From the NCBI GenBank assembly GCA_023212695.1, contig JALCCG010000013.1, positions 62,001 through 126,000 of the forward strand: a DNA stretch of 64,000 nt, in the 5' to 3' direction. Below, piece by piece: positions 49,667-58,714 of this stretch (positions are counted from its first letter, which is position 1; every line of letters starts with the position of its first letter). The position numbers and the translations under genes are program-made. This DNA is from Sporisorium sorghi (lineage: Eukaryota > Basidiomycota > Ustilaginomycetes > Ustilaginales > Ustilaginaceae). The notes beneath the pieces are model-generated. The model was not told where the DNA came from and did no database searches. It saw only the letters and a program-made list of their open reading frames with translations.

Positions 49667-52600
49667 TTACTTGTTCAGCAAACGCAGCAGCATAACCACA
49701 GCCTCTGCCCGGGTGGCCGGGGCATCCGGCTCGAACTTCCCGCCGCTCCGACCGCTAACCAGTCCTTCTGCATATGCGGCGGCGATATAACCTTTTGCCC
49801 AAGCTGGAAAACTCGCCAAGTCTGCAAACTGGGCAGGGTCACCTTGAAGCGGTTCTAAACCTAATGCTTTGGCCAGCATGACAGTTAACTCCGCTCTTGT
49901 GATCACACCTGCAGGCTGGAATCGCCCATCCTGATATCCCTGAATCATCCCGGCCTGTACTGCAAGCCCTACCGCTTCCCTTGACCATTTCGGGATGTCG
50001 GATTCGTCTTTAAATGTATATTGGCCTTCACCTTGCAGCCCCAGCGCTCTAACCAGCAAAACCGTGAATTCATCTCGTCTAATTAAGGAATCCGGTTTAA
50101 ACCATCCGTTAGCATAACCCTTGACGATCCCTCGGCTTGCCAGTTCGTCAATCGCTGCCTGCGCCCAGTGTCCTTCCGTATCACGAAAAACTTCCGCAGC
50201 CTGAGGTGGCTCAGGTCTCATCGGCGGCTCAGGATTTGGCACAGTGCGGACAATGGTTAGGGTATACGTATTCACCTTGCCGCTTTCAGCGCTTACCTTA
50301 ATCTCTATGACATTCTCCCCAGGTTTTAATGTGATCCTTCCGTCTTTGTCCCAGGGTCCCGTAATGCTTGCTTTGTTATGGGCGGCAGTGAGATCGAATT
50401 GGATCTCTGATGCCTCGGTCTCGGCACGATACGCGAACACGTTCGGCGAGAAGTCGGGACTCAGCTTCAACGCATTCCCGGCTTCCCCAGCTCCAATAGA
50501 GAATGTATGAAGCAAGGCATTATCCGAAGGAATCGTGGGTGTAGACGGGATCGGGTTCGCCGGTCCCGGATCTGGATTGCCTCCCGGATTTGGAGCTGGA
50601 GGCGCAGGGAGCTGAAGTGTCTTCGCTGTTGCCTCGAGCGGTGTGCTACCGTTTCCGGCAGGGTCATATGCCTTTACCCGAAACGTGTAGGACGTATTCG
50701 GGGATAAACCTTCCACCTTGTAGGAATACGTGCTGCCGGTTACCGTTGCTACCGGCGTATCTGCGGTATCTACGCGGTATACCCGATATCCTGTAACCTC
50801 TTCATCATCCGAGGCTTGCGGCCAGGATAACCTCATCGAGGTAGTGCTGATGTCAGATATCGTCAGTTGTCCGAGATCAGGCCATACCGGAGCTTCCTGA
50901 TCCGGATCAGGGCCTGAATTCGGATCTTCCAGCGTCTGAACCGTCGTCTGGAGCGGAACGCTCGCATTGCCAGCCCGATCATAGGCACGGACGCTAAGCG
51001 TATACGATGTGTCGGCCGCCAAACCGTTCATCTCGTAGGAATAGGTGGCACCCGTCACCGTTGCTGCCGGCGTGGCATCATTCCCATTAAAAATGCGATA
51101 TTCCGCAACCTCGTCATTGTCCGTGGCTTCAGGCCAAGACAGCTTGAGGGAGTCGGTGGATATGTCGGATGCAAGCAGCTCCGCAGCCGCAGGCCATAAC
51201 GGCCCTTCCGTGTCTGGCTGCGGGTCATCCTCTGTTATCGTGATAACCGCCTGGATTGGGCTGCCAACGACTGTACCTGGCACTGCAGCAATATTCAAAT
51301 AAAACTCACGGTCATCTTCATGGATATCATCATTTAGAATTTCGATCTCAATCCATTTCTCAAGCTCTCCATCGGCAAAAGAGAGCGTCCCTGAAGTTGG
51401 CTTATAATGCTTGTCAGCCTTAGCGCTTCCATCCGCAGTATGATAAGTGACAGCGACAGCACCGTGGCTGCCTCCTTCACGTATCACCTTCACCCGTACC
51501 TCGGCCCCGTCTTCCGAAACCGCGTAATCAGCCGCCTCCAGCCTTATCGTTCCCGGTTCGGGTTGCACAACAATAGCCTTGTAGATATACAGGGCTTGAT
51601 TAGAAGATACAATAAGGTCCGGCGTTCCGTCCTCGGCATAGTCCCCGACAAGCGCCCGGTGCGTTCCATTTCCCTGAGTGACCAATTCCGTTTGCCACAG
51701 TAAATTCAGTTGGCCTGACGCATACTCCTTGGAATACAAATCAACGCCTTTTCCCGTCGCAACGATTATTTCCGATTGGCCATCCCCGTTTACATCCTCT
51801 GCATATACTTTTTGAGGAACCGTGACCAGAGGCTGCTGCTGAAGATTATACGTATTATCCCCAAAATTCATATAGAAGAAAACGCCTAATATATCATTCA
51901 GTGCCATAATATCGATATGTCCGTCACCATCAATATCCCTGGATATGAGATCCACGGTATTGCCTGGTACCATATGAAAGATCTCGCTCCGCGTATAATC
52001 ATTTCCCTTATACCGCTGCAGACCCAGCATCGGACTGGCCACAACCAAATCTACCGTGCCTATGGCTCCATTCGTGATGGTTGTCGCTCTATTGCCGCCT
52101 GGTGTCAAAGTGATGGGGAGCATTGTAAAAGTTCTATCTGCGGCAACGTGAACAATGGTAACCTGATTGAAATTAATAATCATAATGTCTCTCTTACCAT
52201 CCAAATCAAAGTCCGCAGCTACGATATCCTGAGAAGGCAGCAATGAAAGCAGCCTCGTATCACGAAAGGTACCGTCACCTTCCCCGTACCATAAAAACGT
52301 TCCGATTTGCGTTCCGATCAGTAAGTCCAAGTGATCGTCCTGATCGTAATCATCGATTTCTAGTGTATGCGGCACCCCCAGAACCTGCAGGCTTTGTGGG
52401 AGAGGATCAAATGTTCCATCCCCCTGGCCATAGAATACATGGACACTCCCATCATCCGTTATGGCCGCAAAATCCAAATGACCGTCTTGGTTGAAATCAC
52501 CCGATTTTAAATCTACCACCTTACCGCTAAGCTGGGCGATCTCGGATTTATTCTCATAGTCCGGTACAGCCGCATAGGCACTCGGCGGCAGCAGCAAAAG

Positions 52601-52675
52601 ACTGCATAGCAGTATCATCATGAATTTATAGCCGTTTGGAATACTCATAAAATTTCTCCTGAACATCGACTTCAA
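49667..52675 (-). CDS. SLH-anchored surface protein with VCBS/FG-GAP, Calx-beta and FnIII domains
   Basis: 1002 residues. Signal peptide (about 1-35, A-Y-A); FG-GAP/VCBS repeats forming a probable beta-propeller (about 45-365; repeated D-x-D/N-x-D-G-x-x-D such as D-F-N-Q-D-G-H-L-D, Ca2+-type loops); Calx-beta (about 370-480); two FnIII domains (about 490-585 and 590-685); a cadherin-like beta-sandwich (about 720-810); and three SLH domains (about 825-1002) that bind the pyruvylated wall polymer. TTG start with GGGAGG at 7 nt; ATG nine codons later with CAGGAGA is an alternative. The role is adhesion or display; there is no catalytic domain. Confidence 0.92.
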   Translation of the reverse strand: MKSMFRRNFMSIPNGYKFMMILLCSLLLLPPSAYAAVPDYENKSEIAQLSGKVVDLKSGDFNQDGHLDFAAITDDGSVHVFYGQGDGTFDPLPQSLQVLGVPHTLEIDDYDQDDHLDLLIGTQIGTFLWYGEGDGTFRDTRLLSLLPSQDIVAADFDLDGKRDIMIINFNQVTIVHVAADRTFTMLPITLTPGGNRATTITNGAIGTVDLVVASPMLGLQRYKGNDYTRSEIFHMVPGNTVDLISRDIDGDGHIDIMALNDILGVFFYMNFGDNTYNLQQQPLVTVPQKVYAEDVNGDGQSEIIVATGKGVDLYSKEYASGQLNLLWQTELVTQGNGTHRALVGDYAEDGTPDLIVSSNQALYIYKAIVVQPEPGTIRLEAADYAVSEDGAEVRVKVIREGGSHGAVAVTYHTADGSAKADKHYKPTSGTLSFADGELEKWIEIEILNDDIHEDDREFYLNIAAVPGTVVGSPIQAVITITEDDPQPDTEGPLWPAAAELLASDISTDSLKLSWPEATDNDEVAEYRIFNGNDATPAATVTGATYSYEMNGLAADTSYTLSVRAYDRAGNASVPLQTTVQTLEDPNSGPDPDQEAPVWPDLGQLTISDISTTSMRLSWPQASDDEEVTGYRVYRVDTADTPVATVTGSTYSYKVEGLSPNTSYTFRVKAYDPAGNGSTPLEATAKTLQLPAPPAPNPGGNPDPGPANPIPSTPTIPSDNALLHTFSIGAGEAGNALKLSPDFSPNVFAYRAETEASEIQFDLTAAHNKASITGPWDKDGRITLKPGENVIEIKVSAESGKVNTYTLTIVRTVPNPEPPMRPEPPQAAEVFRDTEGHWAQAAIDELASRGIVKGYANGWFKPDSLIRRDEFTVLLVRALGLQGEGQYTFKDESDIPKWSREAVGLAVQAGMIQGYQDGRFQPAGVITRAELTVMLAKALGLEPLQGDPAQFADLASFPAWAKGYIAAAYAEGLVSGRSGGKFEPDAPATRAEAVVMLLRLLNK

Positions 52676-52753
52676 CTTCTAACCTCCCATTCACTAAATA
52701 GACCTGCCTTTTTATTTGTGCGCTCCGAATTCATTGTAAGACAACACGTAGCA

Positions 52754-52777
52754 CAAAAAATCCCCCTGAAGGGGGAT
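52754..52777 (-). terminator. Terminator of the MalT-like regulator gene
   Basis: On the minus strand ATCCCCC-TTCA-GGGGGAT followed by TTTTT, 37 bp after the stop. Confidence 0.9.
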
Positions 52778-52813
52778 AGATGAGGGGTGATAAAATGATG
52801 AATCGTATCAAGT

Positions 52814-55438
52814 TCAGGGTCTATTCGTTTTCTTGGGATCGCTCAGCCTCTCGGCCTGCGCAATCGCCTCACTGAGATTGGCTGCATTCAGTTTGCTATA
52901 GATCCGTTTCCTGTGCGTCTTCACCGTTTCGTAGGTAACATTCAGTTTCTCCGCAATTTCCCTTCCGCTCAGATGGTCCAGCAATCCCTGAAAAACATCC
53001 ATCTCCCTTGACGTGAGCAGAGCCTCCAGCGGGGAATTCACCGATTCGGCCATTCCGTCCACTGCGGCAAGGATCGATCTGATAAAAGAAAGAGATGCGG
53101 AATCCTTCCCCCGATATCGCCCCTGCTGCTTCGCGCGGATCAGTTCGTGCAGGAGCTCTATAACCGGAGCTCCTTCATCGAGAAAAATCCGGGTAAAATC
53201 ATTGGCCTCCGATACCTGCAGCGCCTCTTCAAGCTGGATCAGCGCCTTGCGATGCTCCTCCCTGGACTGTAACATGACGGCTGTAATGCATAATATTTCA
53301 GCAGCATCGATCGGTCTCATCTCACTCTCCGCAAGGTACAGCAGCCGATCCAACAGCTCTTCGGCTTCATCCCATCTGCCCTGCAGAACAAGAACGCGGG
53401 CAAACAGCTGATAATCAAATAATTCGAAGACAGACACCCTGTCCCGGCTCGATAATTGGCACTGTTCGCCCCAAGCCAGTGCAGCCGCCGGATCGCCGTA
53501 TTGCAATTGGAGACGTATGCCCTCCAGGTGTAAAATTTCCATCCCCCGGGGAATATCCATCCACTTCATCCGCCGCTGCCCGCCTTCAAGCAGTTCCAGA
53601 GCTTCGAGCATATGACCCTCGGCGGCCTTGAGTTTCGCTTGCAGAATCCAGCTCGCCACAAGGTCATGCTCGGGCCGGTTTGGATTTTGTCCGATCCACG
53701 TCATCGCCTTGGAAACATAATCGGCTGCCGCCGATAGATCATTCCAGTAGTAGAGCACTTCCGCGTGATTAAGGAATAATTTTCCCAGAAAAATCGGATT
53801 CACGGCCTGGTACACTTCTGCCATCTGCATGGTGTACGGTGCTGCAATGGCCTTTGAGGCATGACCGCGGCCGATTTTATAAGTTTTTACCGTGATCGGC
53901 TGCAGCGGTTTCTCCGGTTGGCCAAACAACATTTTGATCCCATTCGGGGCATATCGCACAACCTGCTCGTATTCCTGCTTGGCGAGCTTCAGATCATTCC
54001 GCCCAAACACCATTAACGTCCCGCGCACATAGTGAAGCATTGCCAAATATTCATGTCGCAGCACCTCGCTCAATGCTCCAGAGGATTCGGCATACCAGGC
54101 ATCCGCTTGATGCAGCAGCTCCTCTCCCTTCGTAATATCCCCCGACTCCTCGGCAATGAGCGAGTTGGCATAGGAGAAAAAGAGAACCGGGTGCTGAAGC
54201 AAAATATCGCTGGGAATCACGGATAACCATTTTTGCAGATTCGACCATTCCCAATCCACGACGCGGGAAGTCATCTCGCGCAGCAGCAACACGGCCTGCT
54301 CATAATATTGACCTTGCAAGTAATACTCAACGGCTTCCTCCGCAAGGCGTTGTTCACTGCACCAATCACCGGCTGCCTTGTATAGCAATTCCTTATGAAT
54401 ATCCTTCTCCTGTTCCAGTCGTCTCTGCAAAAATTCCGAGAATAAATGATGAAATCGGAACCACTCTCCCTTATCATCCAGTGCCACTACGAATAGGTGG
54501 GAACGCTCTATCAATTCGACTAGTTCCCGGCTATCCTCAAACCCAGACACAGCCATACACAGGGATACATTCCACCGCTTCAGGATCGAGTTGGTTAGCA
54601 GAAAATGCTTCATCCGATCGTTCTGAACCGAGAACACCTCTTCGAACAAATATTGCTTCACCTCGCGGCTGTCCCCTGCAAAATGGCGGATAAACGGTTC
54701 TTTATTCTCCTGCCGCCGCATGGCAATAGATGCAAGTTTGAGGCCGGTAATCCAGCCCTCTGTTTTTCTGACGAGTGCGGAGGACAGCTCTTCGTTCAGC
54801 AATAGCTCGGTGCTCTGGAAGAACTGCGCACCCTCCTTCTCTGTAAACCGCATGTCCTCGGTATGGAGTCTGCTGGCGAGCTGTCTTGCTTCCATACGGG
54901 CTACAGAGAAATCAGGTTCTGTACGACTGATCAGGCAAACATGGATGCCCCTTGGCAAATGGTCGACAAAATACGAAAATGAAGCTGATAGTATTTCGTT
55001 CTGAATCACATGGAAATCGTCCAGCACGAGGATTAGCTCTTCGTTCAGCCTGCCTAGCGTATTCAAGCACACGATGAGCCCCTGCTCATAACCTTCCGTA
55101 TGCAGCAGCGGCAGCACAGGTTTGACCTCTTCCCAGTAAGCGGGAAACACTTCTGCTATCGCGGCCGATATGTACCTCCAAAAGCGGGAGCCTTGATTAT
55201 CCCCGGAATCCAGCGACACCCAGGCGGCCTGTTTCCCATGCTGCAGCAGCCACTCGCTGACAAGCGTCGTTTTCCCGAATCCCGCCGGAGCGCAGATCAG
55301 TGTCACATTGCCCGACATGGCATCCATCAGCCGTTCACTTAGACGCGGCCGGGGAATCAAGGTGGATACCGTTCTTGGAACGGTTAATTTCGAGTGCAAC
55401 AGCGGCTCTTGTGCACCGAGTTCAGTCCCATTTATCAT
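52814..55438 (-). CDS. MalT-like LuxR-family regulator (large ATP-binding)
   Basis: 874 residues, STAND/MalT layout. Walker A is A-P-A-G-F-G-K-T (50-57) and Walker B L-V-L-D-D-F (about 135-140). A helical TPR-like region spans about 340-770 and a LuxR helix-turn-helix about 808-865 (L-T-S-R-E-M-D-V-F, S-G-R-E-I-A-E-K-L, V-K-T-H-R-K-R-I-Y). Such proteins bind an inducer through the TPR part and activate transcription with ATP. The frame has a GTG and another ATG upstream; CGGAGG spacing favours the ATG at 55436-55438. It is upstream of the SLH-protein gene on the same strand, a candidate target, but the terminator separates the transcripts. Confidence 0.9.
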   Translation of the reverse strand: MINGTELGAQEPLLHSKLTVPRTVSTLIPRPRLSERLMDAMSGNVTLICAPAGFGKTTLVSEWLLQHGKQAAWVSLDSGDNQGSRFWRYISAAIAEVFPAYWEEVKPVLPLLHTEGYEQGLIVCLNTLGRLNEELILVLDDFHVIQNEILSASFSYFVDHLPRGIHVCLISRTEPDFSVARMEARQLASRLHTEDMRFTEKEGAQFFQSTELLLNEELSSALVRKTEGWITGLKLASIAMRRQENKEPFIRHFAGDSREVKQYLFEEVFSVQNDRMKHFLLTNSILKRWNVSLCMAVSGFEDSRELVELIERSHLFVVALDDKGEWFRFHHLFSEFLQRRLEQEKDIHKELLYKAAGDWCSEQRLAEEAVEYYLQGQYYEQAVLLLREMTSRVVDWEWSNLQKWLSVIPSDILLQHPVLFFSYANSLIAEESGDITKGEELLHQADAWYAESSGALSEVLRHEYLAMLHYVRGTLMVFGRNDLKLAKQEYEQVVRYAPNGIKMLFGQPEKPLQPITVKTYKIGRGHASKAIAAPYTMQMAEVYQAVNPIFLGKLFLNHAEVLYYWNDLSAAADYVSKAMTWIGQNPNRPEHDLVASWILQAKLKAAEGHMLEALELLEGGQRRMKWMDIPRGMEILHLEGIRLQLQYGDPAAALAWGEQCQLSSRDRVSVFELFDYQLFARVLVLQGRWDEAEELLDRLLYLAESEMRPIDAAEILCITAVMLQSREEHRKALIQLEEALQVSEANDFTRIFLDEGAPVIELLHELIRAKQQGRYRGKDSASLSFIRSILAAVDGMAESVNSPLEALLTSREMDVFQGLLDHLSGREIAEKLNVTYETVKTHRKRIYSKLNAANLSEAIAQAERLSDPKKTNRP

Positions 55439-55605
55439 CATACGCCTCCGTATCACCTCGAATTTGACGCTGGGACTTAACCTGATGGCATGGCCCAGAC
55501 GTGTTAATCCATCATTTCTGTACTATTCTACCATTCCATAATCTGAGCTATAAAGCTTCAATTTCGTCAACCGGTCAATCAAGTAGACAAAGTTCATCTG
55601 TCCAA

Positions 55606-55634
55606 GAAAAAAACCGCTCACTATCAGAGCGGCT
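55606..55634 (-). terminator. Terminator of the GyrI-like protein gene
   Basis: On the minus strand GCCGCTC and GAGCGGT form a stem followed by seven T, about 12 bp after the stop. Confidence 0.85.
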
Positions 55635-55646
55635 CCCGGATACTTG

Positions 55647-56153
55647 TTATTTCCCCGCCTGATCGGTTTGGACGGGAATCATAATGATAAATTCAGGGTT
55701 ATCCGCATACGGATCCTGACTCATCGGATATTTTTCGAAGTGGGTTAAATGATCCGGATTATATTCCGTATAGCCTTGCTCGTGAATCCAGCTGTAAATA
55801 TTATTATAGGATTGCTCTATGCTGTGCTGCCTGCTGTGCTCACAGGCTGCATAGGTAAGTGCAGGTACGGACAATGAAACCATTCCTGCCGGAATTTCCT
55901 CGATCCGTTCCACTTCGACGACCCCATAATGGATAAATCCTTCTCCATCAGGAAACGCATGATACGACAGCCCCAACAGCGTATCGGTATGTATCGGATA
56001 AGGGATCTCCGGCAGCCTCTCTTGCAGCATCCGATGAATCGCGCGAATCCCCCCGGCACCGGCCTCGGCAAACGTCCCTTCCCACTTCAGTCCAACTGCT
56101 TGGAAGGCTTCCTTGCTCATGATTTTTGCTTCGTTTCGTTGATTGATTGTCAT
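55647..56153 (-). CDS. Stand-alone GyrI-like effector-binding protein
   Basis: 168 residues with the GyrI/AraC-effector fold: V-G-L-K-W-E-G near 20-26, I-H-Y-G-V-V-E-V near 77-84, M-V-S-L-S-V-P near 93-99, then E-Q-S-Y-N-N-I-Y-S-W near 117-126. Family members bind hydrophobic drugs or act as protein inhibitors. The frame extends 12 codons upstream, but AAGGAG at 9 nt fixes the ATG at 56151-56153. It is divergent from a helix-turn-helix regulator whose C-terminal domain is visibly related (shared M-V-S-L and Q-S-Y blocks). Confidence 0.85.
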   Translation of the reverse strand: MTINQRNEAKIMSKEAFQAVGLKWEGTFAEAGAGGIRAIHRMLQERLPEIPYPIHTDTLLGLSYHAFPDGEGFIHYGVVEVERIEEIPAGMVSLSVPALTYAACEHSRQHSIEQSYNNIYSWIHEQGYTEYNPDHLTHFEKYPMSQDPYADNPEFIIMIPVQTDQAGK

Positions 56154-56250
56154 GGGGATATGCTCCTTTTTCATATTTTTTAAATTCATTATATACTTGA
56201 TCTATGTCAAAAACTGTCACAGTATAAAAAATAATCAAAGGAGCAGGGTC

Positions 56251-56943
56251 ATGCCAAAAACCGAACGAATCCTTAAGGTCATGCAGCGGGTATATGAACG
56301 GCAAAACTTCACGGTAGGCGAGTTAGCTGAGGAATTCTCGGTTTCGTATCGGACAATGCTCCGCTACCTTCATGAGCTGTCCCATCTGGGTGTTCCCCTG
56401 TATGCCCATGAGGGAAAGAACGGTGGTTATTCGATCCTGAACACACGCCAGCAGCGAGCGCGCACGGAGCAAACGGGGGAGTCCATTCAGCGGATTATCA
56501 AGCCGCAGACCCTGATAGTTGGCCTGGAAATGAAAATCCCTTTCACGGCTTATTACATGTCGCATGCCCTCAAACCCAAGCTGTGGCAAGAGCTTGAGCA
56601 GCGTATGGCTGAAATTCCATATTTGCGGAGAACATCAAAACCCCAATATGTCGCCGCTGTATTAAACCGGCAGCAGATCTATCATTATGTGGCCGGGATG
56701 GAGGTAACAACGATCCGTGATATGCCAGAACGGATGGTGAGTCTAACCCTGCCAACGCAGGAGTATGCAATGTATACGCATGAAGGGCATTCCAACAGGG
56801 AGGATACTGATCAATCCTATGCTTATGTTCTCCAGCAGCTGAAACAACGCGGTCTTACGCCGAACCCGACACGCTACTGCCTGGAGCTGAGAGCCTCCGT
56901 TCATGCTTCTTTGGCTCAAATTTACGTTCCTCTAACCGTATAA
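56251..56943 (+). CDS. Helix-turn-helix (DeoR/HTH_11-type) regulator with GyrI-like domain
   Basis: 230 residues. A winged-helix HTH (about 3-58; F-T-V-G-E-L-A-E-E-F-S-V-S-Y-R-T near 18-33) is followed by a GyrI-like ligand-binding domain (about 75-230). The frame is open 36 codons upstream through a hydrophobic stretch, but AAAGGAG at 7 nt places the start at the ATG at 56251 (M-P-K-T-E-R). It is divergent from the stand-alone GyrI-like gene across 97 bp, where both promoters must lie, so mutual or autoregulation is likely. Confidence 0.85.
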   Translation: MPKTERILKVMQRVYERQNFTVGELAEEFSVSYRTMLRYLHELSHLGVPLYAHEGKNGGYSILNTRQQRARTEQTGESIQRIIKPQTLIVGLEMKIPFTAYYMSHALKPKLWQELEQRMAEIPYLRRTSKPQYVAAVLNRQQIYHYVAGMEVTTIRDMPERMVSLTLPTQEYAMYTHEGHSNREDTDQSYAYVLQQLKQRGLTPNPTRYCLELRASVHASLAQIYVPLTV

Positions 56944-57265
56944 AATAGGCTTACAGCCAGAATCAGTACTTCATTCAATGCTTGCCCACTTACACTGCGT
57001 TCAAGCGAACTAATCGACAGTGTATACGAGCAGCGGACTCCACAGGCCTTATTTTTGATATATCCGGCTATTTAGGAAGTTAACGGACTCAGGAGACGCT
57101 AAGTATAGGAATCCTTGCAAAAAACGGATGTTTTTAAGCAGATAACGTCTCCTGAGTCCGCTTCTTGCTCCAAAACACGGTTTCATGCACAAATAGTGGC
57201 TATACGGTCCGCCGACTCCCGATCGATACAGAGGAGAAGCGAGACGTCAAAGCTCCTTCCGAAGT
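56944..57265. repeat. Intergenic repeat-like region with a long inverted repeat
   Basis: No gene here. CGGACTCAGGAGACG (57083-57097) and its exact inverse (57146-57160) are separated by 48 bp. Related half-motifs recur outside them: GCGGACTCCACAGG at about 57032 and GGTCCGCCGACTCC at about 57207. This pattern resembles the non-coding palindromic repeats dispersed in Paenibacillus intergenic regions; the dispersal is unproven here. Confidence 0.55.
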
Positions 57266-57300
57266 TAAAAAACAAGCCCCGGCTCACGTTGGCCGGGGCT
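57266..57300 (-). terminator. Terminator of fabV
   Basis: On the minus strand AGCCCCGGC pairs with GCCGGGGCT, then T-G-TTTTTT, a few bases after the fabV stop. Confidence 0.92.
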
Positions 57301-57306
57301 CCATTA

Positions 57307-58497
57307 TTAAATGGCTTTCGGATTGTCTACCACAGGGTTTACATCCGCATCATAATCCACGCCGTCGGTTTCAAAGCCGAACAGCTGGAAGAACTCGCGG
57401 CGATACCCTGCAAGGTCGGTCAATTCTTCGATGTTCTCGCTTGTAACCTTGCTCCATAATTCCGCAACTTCAGACTGCACATCCTCGCGAAGCTCCCAAT
57501 CGTCAATCCGGATACGGCCCTTCTCATCCACGGGCGTTTCTTGTCCGTTATAGAGACGATCCGCGAAGAGACGGTAAATCTGCTCAATGCAGCCCTCGTG
57601 GAGTCCTTTTTCCTTCATAACTTTGTACAGCGCCGATACGTACAGCGGAACAACCGGGATCGCCGAGCTGGACTGGGTAACCAACGCTTTGCTGACCGTC
57701 ACGTAAGCACGTCCGCCTCCATCTGCAAGCCTTTCGTTCAGCTTCAGCGCAGTTGCCTCCAGATGATCCTTGGCTTGTCCGATGGATCCATCCCGATAAA
57801 TGGCCTTGGTGATCTCGGAACCGATGTAGGAGAACGCAATCGTTGTGACTTTTTCAGCCAGTACGCCGCCTTCAGCCAGCTCATTCATCCACAGCTCCCA
57901 ATCATCGCCGCCCATCACCTCAACGGTGTTCTTCACTTCCTCTTCCGTAGCGGGCTCGATCGTAACCTCTGTTACTTCACCGGTATGGAAATTCACCGTT
58001 TTGTTGGTGTAGGCAGGTCCGATCGGCTTCAATACGGAATTGACCGTTTCGCCGGTTTCAGGCAGGGTGCGGCGCGCCGAGGCAACACTGTACACCACAA
58101 GGTCAACTTGGCCCAGTTCCTTGCGGATAAGCTCAACCGTCTTGGCTTTTGTCTCTTGTGTATAAGCATCCCCTGTCACGCTGAACGATTTCAAGCCTGC
58201 CGCGTCTGCCGCCTTCTCAAATGCAGCTGAATTATACCAGCCCGCGGAAGCCGTCCGCTTCTCGGTGGCCTGGCTGGGACGGTAAACTCCCACGGTATTC
58301 GCCCGGGAGCCAAATGCCGCAGCAATTCTTGCCGACAAACCATACCCTGTCGAGGCGCCGATGACCAGCACATTACGCGGACCTTCGATTCCAGGCTGCT
58401 TCAATACATAATCGATCTGCTCCTGTACTTGTGCTTCGCATCCTACAGGATGGGATGTGGTACAAATAAATCCTCGGGTTCTAGGTTTAATAATCAT
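57307..58497 (-). CDS. fabV: FabV-type enoyl-ACP (trans-2-enoyl-CoA) reductase
   Basis: 396 residues, as for FabV. It reduces the enoyl-ACP double bond in the last step of fatty-acid elongation, with NADH, and is little affected by triclosan. An SDR-like Rossmann motif G-A-S-T-G-Y-G (48-54) and the diagnostic Y-x8-K active site (Y234, K243) are present, as is F-x-A-like S-A-S-A spacing before it. AGAGGTATATAAAT precedes the ATG. Monocistronic. FabV is best known from Gram-negative genera, so its presence beside a usual FabI would be a second enzyme; FabI is not in this window. Confidence 0.93.
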   Translation of the reverse strand: MIIKPRTRGFICTTSHPVGCEAQVQEQIDYVLKQPGIEGPRNVLVIGASTGYGLSARIAAAFGSRANTVGVYRPSQATEKRTASAGWYNSAAFEKAADAAGLKSFSVTGDAYTQETKAKTVELIRKELGQVDLVVYSVASARRTLPETGETVNSVLKPIGPAYTNKTVNFHTGEVTEVTIEPATEEEVKNTVEVMGGDDWELWMNELAEGGVLAEKVTTIAFSYIGSEITKAIYRDGSIGQAKDHLEATALKLNERLADGGGRAYVTVSKALVTQSSSAIPVVPLYVSALYKVMKEKGLHEGCIEQIYRLFADRLYNGQETPVDEKGRIRIDDWELREDVQSEVAELWSKVTSENIEELTDLAGYRREFFQLFGFETDGVDYDADVNPVVDNPKAI

Positions 58498-58614
58498 ATT
58501 TATATACCTCTCTTCCAGTATTCGTCGTCTGACACCATATGTATGGTCTTTTGAATTCCTTTCTATTTTAACTGTTTTTCATGGAGAGAGGAAATCTTTT
58601 GACTGAAGAACCAA

Positions 58615-58642
58615 TAAAACCTCCCTTCTAAATAACGGAGGG
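58615..58642 (-). terminator. Weak terminator of the SDR gene at 58715
   Basis: On the minus strand CCCTCC pairs with GGGAGG around 11 nt, followed by TTTTATT. Confidence 0.5.
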
Positions 58643-58714
58643 CATCGCCTTCCATCCAATTAAAAGAGAGGTTCTTCTTGTCATCTATTCGGATTCGATT
58701 CTATAGCCGCCGCA

